Part shown: positions 1 to 10,593 of the stretch, piece by piece
Numbering within the stretch: the stretch's first letter is position 1
Layout of the letters: every line of letters starts with the position of its first letter
Source of the DNA: Carya illinoinensis
Lineage: Eukaryota; Streptophyta; Magnoliopsida; Fagales; Juglandaceae
Length of the DNA: 64,000 nt
Direction of reading: 5' to 3'
Assembly: GCF_018687715.1 (NCBI RefSeq)
Contig: NC_056763.1
Location: forward strand, 292,501-356,500
The notes under the pieces: model-generated
What the model was told of the DNA's origin: nothing
Databases searched by the model: none
The model's input: the letters and a program-made list of their open reading frames with translations, nothing else
Position numbers and translations under genes: made by a program

Positions 1-450
1 AAATTAAAAACAACCATTCAGTGAAAATACACGTAAAAGCGGGTCATCACAATTATTATGCTCTAACTGTCCTGTATATTCTTTGTTCTGAACTAGATTC
101 ATTTGCTGCAATAGTTTTTGTGCATGGATTGAATTTGGCCATGCCCAAAAGATTTAAAATCAAATACATGATCATGTTGGATTTTAAGGTTCCTGAAATT
201 TCATGTTGGGATATGATCACTTTTGGTGAGATGGCAAAGGAACTCCTTCATTTGCATAGTAGGTTTTATCAAGCATGATAGTTCTAATTTTCTTTGTTTA
301 TATGTTATCTTTAAGGTTCTCCAGACCCCTTACTTTCTTTATGGATTATTTGTATAGATTATTGAGTCAAAACTAAAGTTTTCTTTATGGTATGATGGCA
401 GTTGGGGAAAGTAAAGCACCTCACTTTGGCATTTAATGATCAGAACTTCC
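1..450. other. No recognisable gene
   Basis: AT-rich sequence. The one open frame, 85 codons on the plus strand at 21-278, resembles no family I know and has no splice or promoter context. I see nothing supportable here. Confidence 0.5.
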
Positions 451-690
451 TCACCAAACAGCATCGAGAGTATTTTTGTGAGTAGAATTTGTTGAATTTA
501 ATGAGCACCAACAATCATAGACATTGTTGAGTTTGTTCCTATCTAATGTAGAATCTCTTTCCTGCTTGTGCATAAAGGGTCCAACAAAAACTTGTTTATC
601 ATTCAATAGCAAGCCATTCACCTTTTCAATAGCATTTTTAGCAGAATCTTCATTATCAAATTGTACATAACCATATCCTTTTGCAAAGAA
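451..690 (-). pseudogene. Poly(A)-binding protein fragment, RRM edge
   Basis: Read on the minus strand, about 40 residues match the end of an RNA recognition motif and the following linker of plant poly(A)-binding proteins. The RNP1-like stretch KGYGYVQFDNEDSAKNAIEK is followed by LLLNDKQVFVGPF, KQERD and LNNVY. In the family this segment contacts the poly(A) tail. After NNVY the frame drifts away from the expected next RRM and reaches a stop at 451. No start, upstream RRM or clear splice sites are visible, so this is read as a small relic (a retrocopy or a broken gene), not a working gene. The identification rests on recalled family sequence and is fairly sure; the pseudogene status is inferred. 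Confidence 0.7.
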
Positions 691-1564
691 AAGCACTCAT
701 AAAGCGATGAGTTTGTTAAATTTATAGAAAGGTACATATAGATGTAACTAATTTAGACATTCGTAGAAGGAATTTTGTTTCATGGATTCTTGTTGGCCTG
801 TCTTCTTTAGACATTGAAACTGCAGGTTGAATACTGACCGACTTAAGCTGGACATATTGGTTGATATTGTTTTTTTCAGATCGAATTCGTCCACGTTCTT
901 ATCCAAGCCAAACTCAAGCTATCATAACATGCACTTCTGAGAAGAGAGCATCATCATTTGTGCCGATTGATCCAATAAATTATAAATAATTTTATAAATT
1001 AATCACTAAAATAAAAAGCTAAATCAGCTATTGACACATGTCATTATACAAGATGAAGTAACTGGCTCTACTTTTCAGGTGACATAGTCACATAACTAAG
1101 AAGCTGCAATTAGAGGACTTTTCTTTTTTGTTCTTTGGCTCATTTGCACAATCATTAAAAAAATAAAAATAAAATAAAAAAGAAAGGAAAAAAAAAAAAA
1201 AAAAAAGACAATCCATTCAGACTTTACCGAAACTGACATCCGAATATATATAGAATAGGCATCTCAAAAACAAAGAAACACAGAAAAAATCTATCTAGAC
1301 TTGTGTTGCTTGAATTATAGATTATATGATCATAACCGATCAACTACAACTACATAAGACTTTGCTAAAGTTTACAAAGTCAATTGAAGTGCACAACCTA
1401 TTTTCATTACACAAGTTGATTTAACAACATACAATTTACATGCATGGTTTTCATCAGACAATGTGCACAAGCTGTTTCCAATCAAAAACCATCAAATCCG
1501 TACAACGTGCTTTTTAAATGGAATTTATCTAAACAAAGCAAACACTATTTACAAATGTAAGAAC
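691..1564. other. Non-coding AT-rich stretch
   Basis: It contains a long A-rich tract at about 1157-1206, partly a homopolymer. No gene, RNA or recognisable element was seen. Confidence 0.4.
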
Positions 1565-1657
1565 CTAGTACAAACATAATAATTTTTGCCTTTCATTCTT
1601 CAGATTCTTCGCTATCTCTCTCACTTCATCTTCTCTTTTCCGAACGTCATACTCACG
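1565..1657 (-). CDS. Possible last exon of an unknown gene
   Basis: On the minus strand a pyrimidine-rich acceptor (ttgctctcacag) is followed directly by 30 codons and a TAG. The peptide is strongly charged and helical: REYDVRKREDEVREIAKNL, then KNERQ and a short hydrophobic end. This looks like a coiled-coil C-terminal exon. No matching upstream exon was identified, though a possible promoter and 5' exon on the same strand lies at 2816-3170. The frame could also be chance. I do not recognise the protein. Confidence 0.3.
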   Translation of the reverse strand, partial: REYDVRKREDEVREIAKNLKNERQKLLCLY

Positions 1658-2815
1658 CTGTGAGAGCAAAGCACAGAAGGGAGATATTTTAAGTAAACAA
1701 GCCTGTCATTTTGAAAGCAACATAACAGATAGTGTCATTTGCTAATTTAAGTAAATCTACTTATTTATCAACACTTCCATCAACACACACAAAAAACTTT
1801 TTAAGCTTAGTAATTCCGGGATTCAAGTAGCAGTACTGCATGTATTTATTAATGATCAATAACTAGGCAGTATTAACCGAGGAAAGAAAACAAGTAGGAC
1901 TGAAGATTCTGATCAGTTCTCTCCAAGTTCAAAAAAACTTGGTCTGCTGACAGATTGAAAAGGCTCAAAATTAAGAACTCAAAATTCTAGAATAACATTT
2001 GGTGTGTTAATACTGGTACAATATGGCCATATTCAGAACAGACTATTCAGTACTACAGGCTAATAAGAGCTCTATCTAGTAAAATGGTCCATCACCAGGA
2101 CCTCCAAACCATGCAGCTTTTAGTTACATCACCAACACAAATCAAACAAAATTATATGCATCTTCACCAGAGGGAGCTTTTCTTTCCTTTCGGGAGCAAG
2201 CTCCCAAAACATAACTACAGAATTGAAAATGCATTTTTTACTGCAAGGTTACACATGCCTCTCGTGTCTTTGTGAAAATGCTGAGAATGGACAATTAAAT
2301 GTCAATGTGACTGTTTGTGTCACGAGCAAGGAAACTAAAAAAATGTATCAATCATGCCCCCATAATACACTCAAAGCAGAAATTTGCAGCTGCAAATCAT
2401 ACAGAAAGAGAATGGGAACAAGTAAAAAAGGGGAGGTATGTCCCTGATATGCAACATAAACTCCTAGGAAGGAAATGTTAATTTAACAATACTATATTCA
2501 TGTGTGAGAACAAAACTTCAGAGTCTCACTCCATTTTCAGGCAACCAACTATGAAAAATGGAAAAAAGACCACCCTGATTTGAAAAAAATTGCAAAGGTT
2601 AAGCTCTCAATACCTTATACTTCCCGACAGGGAGGGCTTAGTCTTTAAGCATGTACAGCCAAGAAACCGGTAGAAAGGGTTTAGAGCTGGAGAGTCAACA
2701 TCTACAAGAGGGTACCATTAGTTTCTAGCGAATACAGAGAAAAAAGAGTTGAAGTAAACAGAGAAAAAAAAAAAAGAATGTATGCCTAAACCCTAGAATC
2801 ACAAATTATTTACCC
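1658..2815. other. Unassigned; possibly intronic
   Basis: It lies between a possible last exon (1565-1657) and a possible first exon (2816-3120) on the minus strand, so it may be intron. Short plus-strand frames near 2084-2447 lack family resemblance or splice support. Confidence 0.3.
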
Positions 2816-3170
2816 TCCCGCAGATCTGAGTGTTTCACGTCGGTGGACTTAGGGACTGAGGACTTGGGGACTGAGGTCGTGGTCGGTGGCTGTGCTTGGC
2901 TTCAAGGGTTGAGATTGAAGAAGACGAAGGGCTGAGGAGGTTCGGGAGGGGGCTTTCAGGGCTTTTTTTTGGGTTTTTGTGGGGTGGGGGGCGAACAGAC
3001 TGACTAAGGGCTGAGAGACGTACCCAGGAAACCGGTCCATTGGTGTTAGTGAACCCGGTCCATACGTCAGGTGTGCTATGGCTGCTGCCCAACAGTGGCT
3101 GATGCAAAGATTATTTCTTTTAGGAAATGAGGAAGAGAGAAGCAAAGGGTGAGTATTTATAACAAACTAA
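2816..3170 (-). promoter_or_regulatory. Possible minus-strand promoter and first exon
   Basis: On the minus strand a TATA-like box (ttataaatactc, 3162-3151) stands upstream of a GC-rich block rich in Pro/Ser-type codons. That block ends near 2813 in a donor-like ggtaaataattt, followed by the aaaccctag-type motif common at plant gene starts. Two overlapping frames (about 90 and 98 codons) are open across it, but neither resembles a known protein. It may be the 5' end of the gene whose last exon is proposed at 1565-1657. This is inference from composition and signals only. Confidence 0.25.
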
Positions 3171-3477
3171 AGATCCTGCAGATCCTAACACGTGGACAAA
3201 ACGATCATAAGCAGGGGATCTGAAGAGACTTGCATCATACCAAAGCGAGGCATATAATAAATGCAAGTGTGTTACATCATAAAGAGCCATTAGACAAGAA
3301 ATTCTAGCGTGCCTAGAAGATAACAAAAAATTGGGGGATACTGTTATGAGGGAAAGTCCACCCAAACGGCCCTATCAACCTAAGGCCGATTTCCTAGACC
3401 CAAAAAACCAATTGACATTGAAAGCCAATGAGCTATCAAAATCCTGACTAAGAGGATTTCGTTGTGAGTGAGTGATT

Positions 3478-3800
3478 CTTACCCAGAGGAGTGCTCCCCA
3501 CTAAGGGAGTCTCACTACAAGGAGTGCTCACCAAAATGGCTTCGCTACAAAGGATGCTCACCAAAAGGACTTCATTGTGAGGAATGCTCGCCCTAATAAG
3601 TGCTTGCCAAAAGGAATGCTCACCCCGAGGAGTGCTCCCTGCCAAGGGATAAGGTCACAAGGATCCTCACTCTCGAGCGTCGAGGAGTGCTCAGCCAAAG
3701 GACCTCGAAACGAGGAATGCTAGACTCAGAGAGTGCTCCCCACTAAGGGATCTTGTCACAGAGATCCTCACTCTAAGGGTCCTTGCGATGAGGAGCGCTC
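3478..3800. repeat. Degenerate minisatellite, about 33-bp unit
   Basis: Many diverged copies of a unit like gaggagtgctcaccaaaagg run in the same direction, joined to variants with gtcacaaggatcctcactct. The units are too diverged for a clean period. A nearby end-like segment (cccctccccacccccaatgc at 3824) suggests it was once part of a larger mobile element. Confidence 0.6.
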
Positions 3801-4535
3801 ACCACAGCGCACGGAACGGGTACCCCTCCCCACCCCCAATGCTTGAGGACAAAGTTGAGGAGCGTTGGCATCCTAAGTGAAAAGATAAGTTACGCCAAAC
3901 TAATGAGAAGCTAGGTTGCCCATAAAGAAACTAGTCACAAGAGTGTTTAAGGCAAAAATGACCTAAAGACACATTTAATACAAAAGACATAAAGCCTGAG
4001 GAGCCTTAAATGAGATGTACAGTTCTGTCATGGAGCATGTAAATCTAAACAGCAGTAGACAACCTTTTTTTGAAGACTTTGCCAATAGGCTGGAAACTGT
4101 ATCGACACTAGCATTTGACAATTGTTCTTCCCTCTACTTTTTGTTCTCATAGCATAAGTTTTTGTCACATTTAAAAGTCAAAAGTTCCAGAGAACAGAAC
4201 ATTAAGAAAATACGGTTTCCATTGTAGGACGAATTACCCAGAACATTTGAACCGAAATATATAACAAATTACATTACAATAATCAACTTTGGATACACAA
4301 CATAGGCCAAATATATATGATTTATTACATTACGATAAGCAACTTTAAATACACCACATAGGCCTTGCCTCAAGGCTCCATTGCAGTTTGGTTTCCCTAA
4401 AGCTATTTATTTTTAAAAACAACTAGACATGGGAAGAACAAATAGAAACGAAAATAACAAACACATCTTATTTATTTCCTCCAGTGGAGGGGACAAACGC
4501 ATTATTCAAAACATAGCTCAGTTTTGCTCGCAGAA
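3801..4535. other. Intergenic, downstream of SDHAF2
   Basis: It holds the presumed 3' untranslated region and terminator of the minus-strand SDHAF2 gene just below 4536. A near-duplicate phrase occurs at about 4260-4300 and 4320-4360 (acattacaataatcaacttt versus acattacgataagcaacttt). No gene seen. Confidence 0.4.
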
Positions 4536-5564
4536 CTACTGATTCCCTGCTATAGGACTGTCTCGACCTTTCCTCATATCTTCCCACCCCCTTACCCATG
4601 GTTGTCCAGGTGTTGCTCGTGTCTCTGGAGCGGAATGGCTGTTGAGGTTGTTCAGAACCTTGTCATGCACTGCAGTAAACACCTATAAGATCGAATAAAT
4701 TGAATGTGAAAATTGAAATCAAATAAATAGGAAAAGTCAAATGGAAGTACACAAGTTTCTAGAAAAAAAAAAAAAATAAGAAAAGCAAAGAGAAAAAAAA
4801 ATAAATTGAATTTTCATATCTTGATCATTTCTTACAGGATTTGTTTTCACTGATTCGGGGGGTCGCTCTTGGCCAGTAAGCCACTTCCAGAGATCCGGAT
4901 TTTCCTGAAGACCAGATACACCATATCCAAATAAGGAGTCAATGCATTGAGTATTTAGTCTCTGTTTCCCAATAAATAATTAATTTTCTAATAGAATCGC
5001 TGAGTAAGCTGTCCAAGGAAACCAGTAAGTCTTTTACCCCTAAGAAAAAATAAATAAAGGCTCTAATCTTAGTCTAAGAGGAATCTCCTATTTTTAGACC
5101 TAATTTAATCATTTGAATTACAAGAGGAATCTCCTCTTGTTGCCAAAAAGATTAATGGTATCAAAGATAGATGTAAATGGCTTCTGATCAAAGCTAAACA
5201 TGAGAAGAGAAGAGAAAGGAACATAGAAGAATACCAGGTCAAGGACCTGAACGAGAGCTTTAATGCCCTTCTCATCCATGGAATGAATATGCTCCGCCAC
5301 CCATTTCCCTAGAACCAAATCCAGTTCCAGAAAGCCTCGTTGTTTGCTCCTATATAACAGACTGTTAAACAAGCGTCTCTTACTCTCTTCGTTGGAGAGA
5401 TCGATATCAGACGACAGAGTATCGTTGCTATTGATTGAAGAAAAATCGGAAACCCCACGATATCGAGGCCCAAAAGAGGCCTGAGAGGAAGGGACTGCGA
5501 CGGAGCTTCTATTGGAATTGAGGATTCGGTGCACGCCGATCAGACTTCTTCGAAAACTCCCCAT
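4536..5564 (-). CDS. SDHAF2: Succinate dehydrogenase assembly factor 2
   Basis: Complete three-exon gene: exon 1 5564-5235, exon 2 4904-4836, exon 3 4682-4536 (TAG). All introns are GT-AG and phase 0. The product is 181 aa, near the usual size in plants. Family knowledge: SDHAF2/Sdh5 is a soluble mitochondrial-matrix protein that promotes covalent attachment of FAD to the SDH1 subunit of complex II. Visible in the sequence are a basic N-terminal presequence (MGSFRRSLIGVHRIL), the conserved core RRLFNSLLYRSKQRG and LELDLVLGKWV, then ENPDLWKWLTGQE in exon 2 and TPGQPWVRGW in exon 3. A start 13 codons upstream (5603) is in frame, but the inner Met gives the typical presequence. The frame is intact, so it is probably functional. 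Identification is very secure. Confidence 0.95.
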
Positions 5565-5792
5565 TTTGCTGTTCTGTGGAGTTGGATCGTAAAGAAACGG
5601 CAAATAGAGGAAGTCCTTTAGAGATCGAGACCAGCGCAGCGATCCAAAGCTACGCTTAAGAGATAAGGCAGGCGAAGAGGCAAATAGAAAATAGCGAACG
5701 ATTAGGAGACAGCGGGTTTACCCTTTTCCGCGTAAAATTACTGAGAGAAAAACTTCTAAGGAAGTTAAAACCCCAACCCCCCCCCCCCCTCC
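5565..5792 (-). promoter_or_regulatory. SDHAF2 upstream region
   Basis: About 230 bases lie between the SDHAF2 start and the LTR of a copia element. They must hold the 5' untranslated region and proximal promoter. No clear TATA box was seen. A run of 13 C (5777-5789) abuts the element. The retrotransposon therefore lies immediately upstream of the gene and could influence it. Confidence 0.4.
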
Positions 5793-6038
5793 TCTTAAAA
5801 ATCGACTTGTATGACTATCTTTAGCCGTCATAATAGTTGTCATTATTGACTGTCCTTAACCGTCATAATTGATCGCATGTAGCCGTCAATTATGACTACC
5901 AAAACTTCCTTTATACTCCTATATATATATATGGGTATCTTTCAAAATTTTCAATATTGAATAAGAAGCATCTCTATTTTACGTTCAAGATTTCTCTCTT
6001 TGTCTTTCGCTCTCTTTCTTTTGATTAGTTTCATAACA
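5793..6038 (+). repeat. copia-1 left LTR (246 bp)
   Basis: Aligned to the right LTR from tcttaaaaatcgacttg to the shared end ttagtttcataaca. It has a TATA-like tatatatatatat (about 5922-5933) and a pyrimidine-rich 3' part. Just inside it, ctttatcagcatga fits the LTR-internal junction seen in many plant copia elements; I do not assign the tRNA primer. It is about 90 bp shorter than the right LTR because it has fewer units of an internal tagccgtcataattgac repeat. Confidence 0.85.
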
Positions 6039-7589
6039 CTTTATCAGCATGATATTCTGTTGATTCTAAAGCTAGTGGTCTTCTACTTTAAGTAAGTTTT
6101 TCAATATATTATTTGTAATCACCAAGGTGAGTATTAAAGATTATATTCCTTATTATTACTTGATAAAATTCTATATTTATTCACATAGTTTACATCTCAG
6201 TTATATCTATCGTGAATTAAAATTTTCATAATTTACATTTCAGTTATATCTGTAGTCAATTTTTATTCACATAATTTATATACAAGTTCTATTTATTTTT
6301 ATACTTTTTATGAACTATTGATGATAAGATTCATCTTGGAATAGAAATGGAGCATCCCTGAAGGATCACCTTAGACCAATAATTTTATTGAGTATCTCAT
6401 AATAAAATATCTATTGATTCTGTGAGATAGTTTAAAGGAGTGATACGTGTACCAAAAGTTCATTATGATTAATGCACCTGAAATTGCATAATTAAAATTG
6501 TGTAGAGAAAAGCTACTAAAAGAATATCTGTTTAAAATGAATACCTTGAATGTGCTCCTGGAATAGCGATATCGAGTGCGAAAGTTTACAAGATATTCTA
6601 AACTTATATCTTGTCTTCTAGTGACTGAGTAAAATAATAAACTTTTGTTAAGAAATCATGAGTCATGTCCTACTAATGTCCTACTAGTTCCACACCATTC
6701 CCTGAAATGAATGGTATTGGATTTATATCATTCCCAGAAACGAATGGTGCATTTTTTCAAAGAAACCAAGAGCTTGGACGTGGCAATAAATATCTTTATA
6801 GTACTTCTATGATTTCGGCCTATAGCTCATATTAGAAAAACTACCAGCTTTCTCTTTGAGATGATATTATACAACTATTGAATCAAATATTATGATGCAT
6901 CAAAAGTGACATGATTCAAAATATTTGTATTTTTTTATGATTATCTTGATCATCCGAAATCAATTACGATAAGTTGAATAATTTTCATATGGATGTCTAT
7001 AAAAAAACCAGAAGATTCTTTTACTATAAAATCTTCCCACCATGAGCGGAAAGAAAAATTTGCTTGAAGTAAATAAAATAAAATAATTTGATATTATCTT
7101 GATTATTATAGGTGAACTATAAGTTTAGATGATAATCAATTTATGGATGCAATAAAATAAAAAAAGTCTCATATTCTAACTGCTAAAATCTCAGCAAGGA
7201 TTGAAGTCCTCTTAGGACAATTAAGAAATTTAGTAGTCTAAAGAACATAAGACATATCTAAAAGAGTGGGAGACCTATTGATACAAAAGATAAAGCATCC
7301 CGAAAGAGAAAAGCACAAAAAAAATAAATTAGTGCTCCTGAAGAGGCCGTACCCACAAAACAAGCAATAAGATCCATCCAAACTTTCTGTTCAAAATTTT
7401 CTCACAATAAAAATTCCTGAAGAGTATAATCCTCCTGACGAGTATCTCCTGAAGAATAAACTCCTAAAGAGTATTTCCTAAGAATAATCCTCTTGAAGAG
7501 GAAACTACTGAAGAGTACCTCCTGAAGAAGTTTTTCATGAAATTTTTTCCCTTGAAGAGGGACATATACTTGAAAATAACAAGATCTCG

Positions 7590-8260
7590 ATACATTTTAT
7601 GAGTATTAGAGAAATTTTAAATAGAAATAAAATTGTTATCGACAACATATTTTCATAGGAGATGACATTTGACATTACCAGAAGTAATGAAAAAAGTGAG
7701 TCAAGAACTGTCGAAAAATACCAACATAAAAATATTGGCCAAAATAGAAAAACAATTCCTGCAGAATTGATATCACTAGTAAAATGTGATACATATGGAC
7801 TCGTAGTCCAAACACCTAAGAGGTGATGCTTGTTGAATATCAGTGGGTATTTGTATAAATGAAATAAAAATGTGATATATAAATCATGAGTTGGTTTCTC
7901 GCAGAAATAATATTGATATGCTTTTGAAGTTGATAAAATTATATCAAGGTTTTTATTAGCTTAATAGTAACTGAGAGTTTGGGTATGCATGATTAACTGT
8001 ATATTTATATGTTTCACTAGATATGAAATGAATGAAGCATATAGTCCTGAAATACTTATTCTATCAAGTTTCAAAAATCCTTATATGGTCTAAAACAATC
8101 TAAACGCATGTGGAACAAGCTATTTTCCATATATTTTCAATATCTAGATTAGCTTTTATTACAGTTTATATAGATGATTTAAATGTCATTGAAGCTCTAA
8201 AAGAGCTCATGAAAACTGCACATATTTGAAATATAAATCAAAAACCCTTTCGACTTGAAG
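7590..8260 (+). pseudogene. copia-1 integrase-RT linker and RT remnant
   Basis: Broken frames carry copia landmarks: a linker segment with VIDNIFS, IPAELISLVK and YGLVVQTP (7620-7830); QWVFV (about 7842); QKSLYGLKQSKRMWNKL (about 8071-8120); and the catalytic-type motif VYIDDLNVIE (about 8165-8195), the counterpart of the YVDD box. The family's RT copies element RNA into DNA in cytoplasmic particles. In-frame stops and internal deletions separate the motifs, so no protein can be made. Confidence 0.75.
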
Positions 8261-8429
8261 GGGGAGATGAATGAAATTATTAGTTCTGAAACATCATCTC
8301 TTAAATGCAATTAGTATTTCAGATTCATATTACGGTTTTGTAACAAATGTGCATTATTAAAAGATAAATAAAATGGAGCACATAGAACATCTACCAGAAG
8401 ATAGAAACACAATATGAATATTTGTGAAA

Positions 8430-8884
8430 TATTATTTTATTATCTCAAAACAAAATTACAGAAATTTGAGGCTATCCGCCTCATTCTTTAAACGATCTTG
8501 CTTTTCAAAAATTTACATTGCATCCCTGTCTAAAGGAGTAGACAATCGAAAAGAAGAGTTAAGCAAGGATTTTAAATTTCTATTCTCTTCTTTTATTGCT
8601 CCTATCTTCATGTTGGACTACAGAAGAAGTCGTTGAATGATAGAAATTTTCTCGTTGAGTTTGTCAACCTCACAATTTTTGGATTGTAGTCGCTGAGAAA
8701 ATGCGACAATGGTTAATGAGTATCGGGTACCTAGACTCACAAGCTCGTAGATAGCATCATTATCTGACTTATTAGTCAGATCATTATTATATTGCATTAT
8801 AGCTCCTATGGTAGAAGCAGAAACAACTGGTGAACAAGGTGTAGAATACCTCATATATTGGTCACGAGAAGATTGTTGGGCCAT
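8430..8884 (-). pseudogene. Antisense coiled-coil ORF inside copia-1
   Basis: On the minus strand, an ATG at 8884 opens 88 codons beginning MAQQSSRDQYMRYSTP. After a stop near 8618, charged helical residues continue (KIGAIKEENRNLKSLL, LKNEADSLKFL) to about 8435. A TATA-like ctataaaaga lies at 8980-8971, about 90 bp upstream. A clearly related sequence, again antisense and again just after the RT region, occurs in the unrelated SIRE-type element at 43516-43835. It is not a known copia domain. It could be a captured host gene or a nested element. Function unknown; the repeated occurrence is what makes it notable. Confidence 0.5.
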
Positions 8885-9129
8885 TGCAGAGTAAGAATGC
8901 AGAAAGTGATTGTACAGTAAGAATGCAGACTAATTACAAATAGGATGCGAATGAAGATGAGCTGAATATTTCTTTTATAGAGAAAATTATGAAAGCAAGA
9001 CAAAATTATATATATTAATAGAGGATATGCTAAACACAGATATCCTACAGTTATTTACTAGGACATGAAATTAAAAGTAGCTTGCCCCTGCTTTCTTAGA
9101 AGTTGAACTTTTTCAGATATCCACGGCGA

Positions 9130-9520
9130 GATTAAATGCAGCTTGTCCTTATTCTCTAAATATTTGGACTTCTTCAAATATCTGTTGCTACTGATCCTGA
9201 AGATCACGAGCATACTATTTTAGCGCCTTATTCTCTTCCTTCAGTTTCTTGTTCTTACGACTCTTCGCAGAGAGCTTCTAATGCAATTAACCTCCGAGAC
9301 ATGGTCATAACAGAGTCAAAATATTGAGCACTAAGAAATCTTGATTCTAAAACGACATCAGAATAAATCCTTCCAAAAAGATGAATCTCTGCTCCTATCA
9401 TAAGAGTAACATCCTCAAGTGAGTAAAAGGAATGACAAAGCATCTTTATTGCTTTCACAACATCTCTCGTGAAGCATCTCTCTACAAGAGACAAGAGATA
9501 TAGCATCATAGTCATGCGGT
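9130..9520 (-). pseudogene. Second antisense ORF inside copia-1
   Basis: Minus-strand frames at 9515-9255 and beyond read MSRRLIALEALCEESRKNKK, then KLKEENKALKYARDLQDQQ. This is a Lys/Glu-rich, Leu-rich stretch typical of coiled coils. It lies upstream (in its own direction) of the MAQQ-type ORF and may be a related second module or another exon of the same captured gene. No family is recognised. Confidence 0.35.
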
Positions 9521-9699
9521 GCCTGACAGCTACAGAAGAGCTGTAAAATCCTGCAGTGCTTGTCTAGTCTAAAAAGGTGGCCACCGTTTTTGTTGAATAT
9601 AGAGGTTGGCGGCTTAATTTTGATGACTTCTCTACTAACTATGTTATTTACAAGAACTCCAAAAGAGCAAAACTTCAGAATAGTAGTGAATTTAATGTT

Positions 9700-9775
9700 A
9701 AAACGATCTTGAATCAATATGGCAAATTTGTTTACCGAAACATTATCAATTGCATCATTTAAAGAGTTGGTACAC
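9700..9775 (+). pseudogene. Displaced copia pol C-terminal fragment
   Basis: The plus strand reads NMANLFTETLSIASFKELVH then NMEMH, a clear relative of the extreme C-terminus of copia Pol. A second, separate copy of that end lies at 10225-10360. Two pol ends in one element show that the 8.4-9.7 kb block came in with part of another copia element, or by an internal rearrangement. Confidence 0.6.
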
Positions 9776-9944
9776 AATATGGAGATGCATCAACGCAAAG
9801 CCCTTTCACTATAAAGTCTTGAAGCACTTTTATATGGATAAAGCTCATCCCCTGAGTACTCCAATGGTTGTTTGATCACTTCATGTGTAGAAAGATCCAT
9901 TTCATCTTTGTGAAGACGATGAAGAAATTCTTGGTACTGAAATA

Positions 9945-10360
9945 CCTTACCTCAGTGCAATTAGAGTCCTGATATATCTTGTAAATTGCACTCGATCTGA
10001 TATTGCATTTTCAGTTAATTTACTTATAAGATATAGTTCTGCACCAACTCAAAGACATTGGAATGATATTAAACATGTCATTCGTTACCTCTGAGGTACG
10101 ATTGATATGAGATTATTTTATCAACATGGATCAACTCCACAATTAGTTGAATATGCGGATGCAAGTTAACTTTCAGATCCACATAAGAAGATCATTGCAA
10201 TCATGAGGAGAAAGGTGAAATTAATGTCAAGAAGATATGGTCAAGTGATAATCTGGCAGATTTATTCACTAAAGCATTATCAATTGCAACATTTAAGAAG
10301 ATTGTGCAGAACATTGGAATGAGGAGACCTGAAGACCTATTATCATGCACTTTTTAGGGA
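9945..10360 (+). pseudogene. copia-1 RNase H region and pol end
   Basis: The frame reads PYLSAIRVLIYLVNCTRSDI, AFSVNLLIRYSSAPTQRHWN and YADAS, typical of the post-RT/RNase H part of plant copia Pol. After a gap come KKIWSSDNLADLFTKAL and IGMRRPEDLL. Several stops (for example after IRYL and YADAS) break it. RNase H degrades the RNA template during reverse transcription in working elements. Confidence 0.75.
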
Positions 10361-10593
10361 GAGTAATGTCTTGAATACTTGTGCTGATTGTACTCTTTTT
10401 CCTTCACTAAGGTTTTTTCCTATTAGGTTTTCCTTTGCAAGATTTTAATGAGGCAATCCTAAAGCCCGTGGCGGTACACATGAATATTGTACTCTTTTTC
10501 TTTCGCCATTAGTTTTTTTTTTTTCCACAGGGTTTTTCCCTAGTAAGGTTTTAACGAGGCATATTCTTTATATGTGCTCATCCAAAGGGGGAG

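Noticed and set aside
2084..2447. Two overlapping short plus-strand frames
   Set aside because: No family resemblance, no splice or promoter context, ordinary AT-rich composition.
3478..3800. CRISPR-like array
   Set aside because: Units are diverged, irregular and contiguous with no unique spacers, and the DNA is plant nuclear.
5118..5234. Extension of SDHAF2 exon 1 past the donor to a stop at 5118
   Set aside because: The family sequence continues in exon 2 with the correct phase; the extension is intron.
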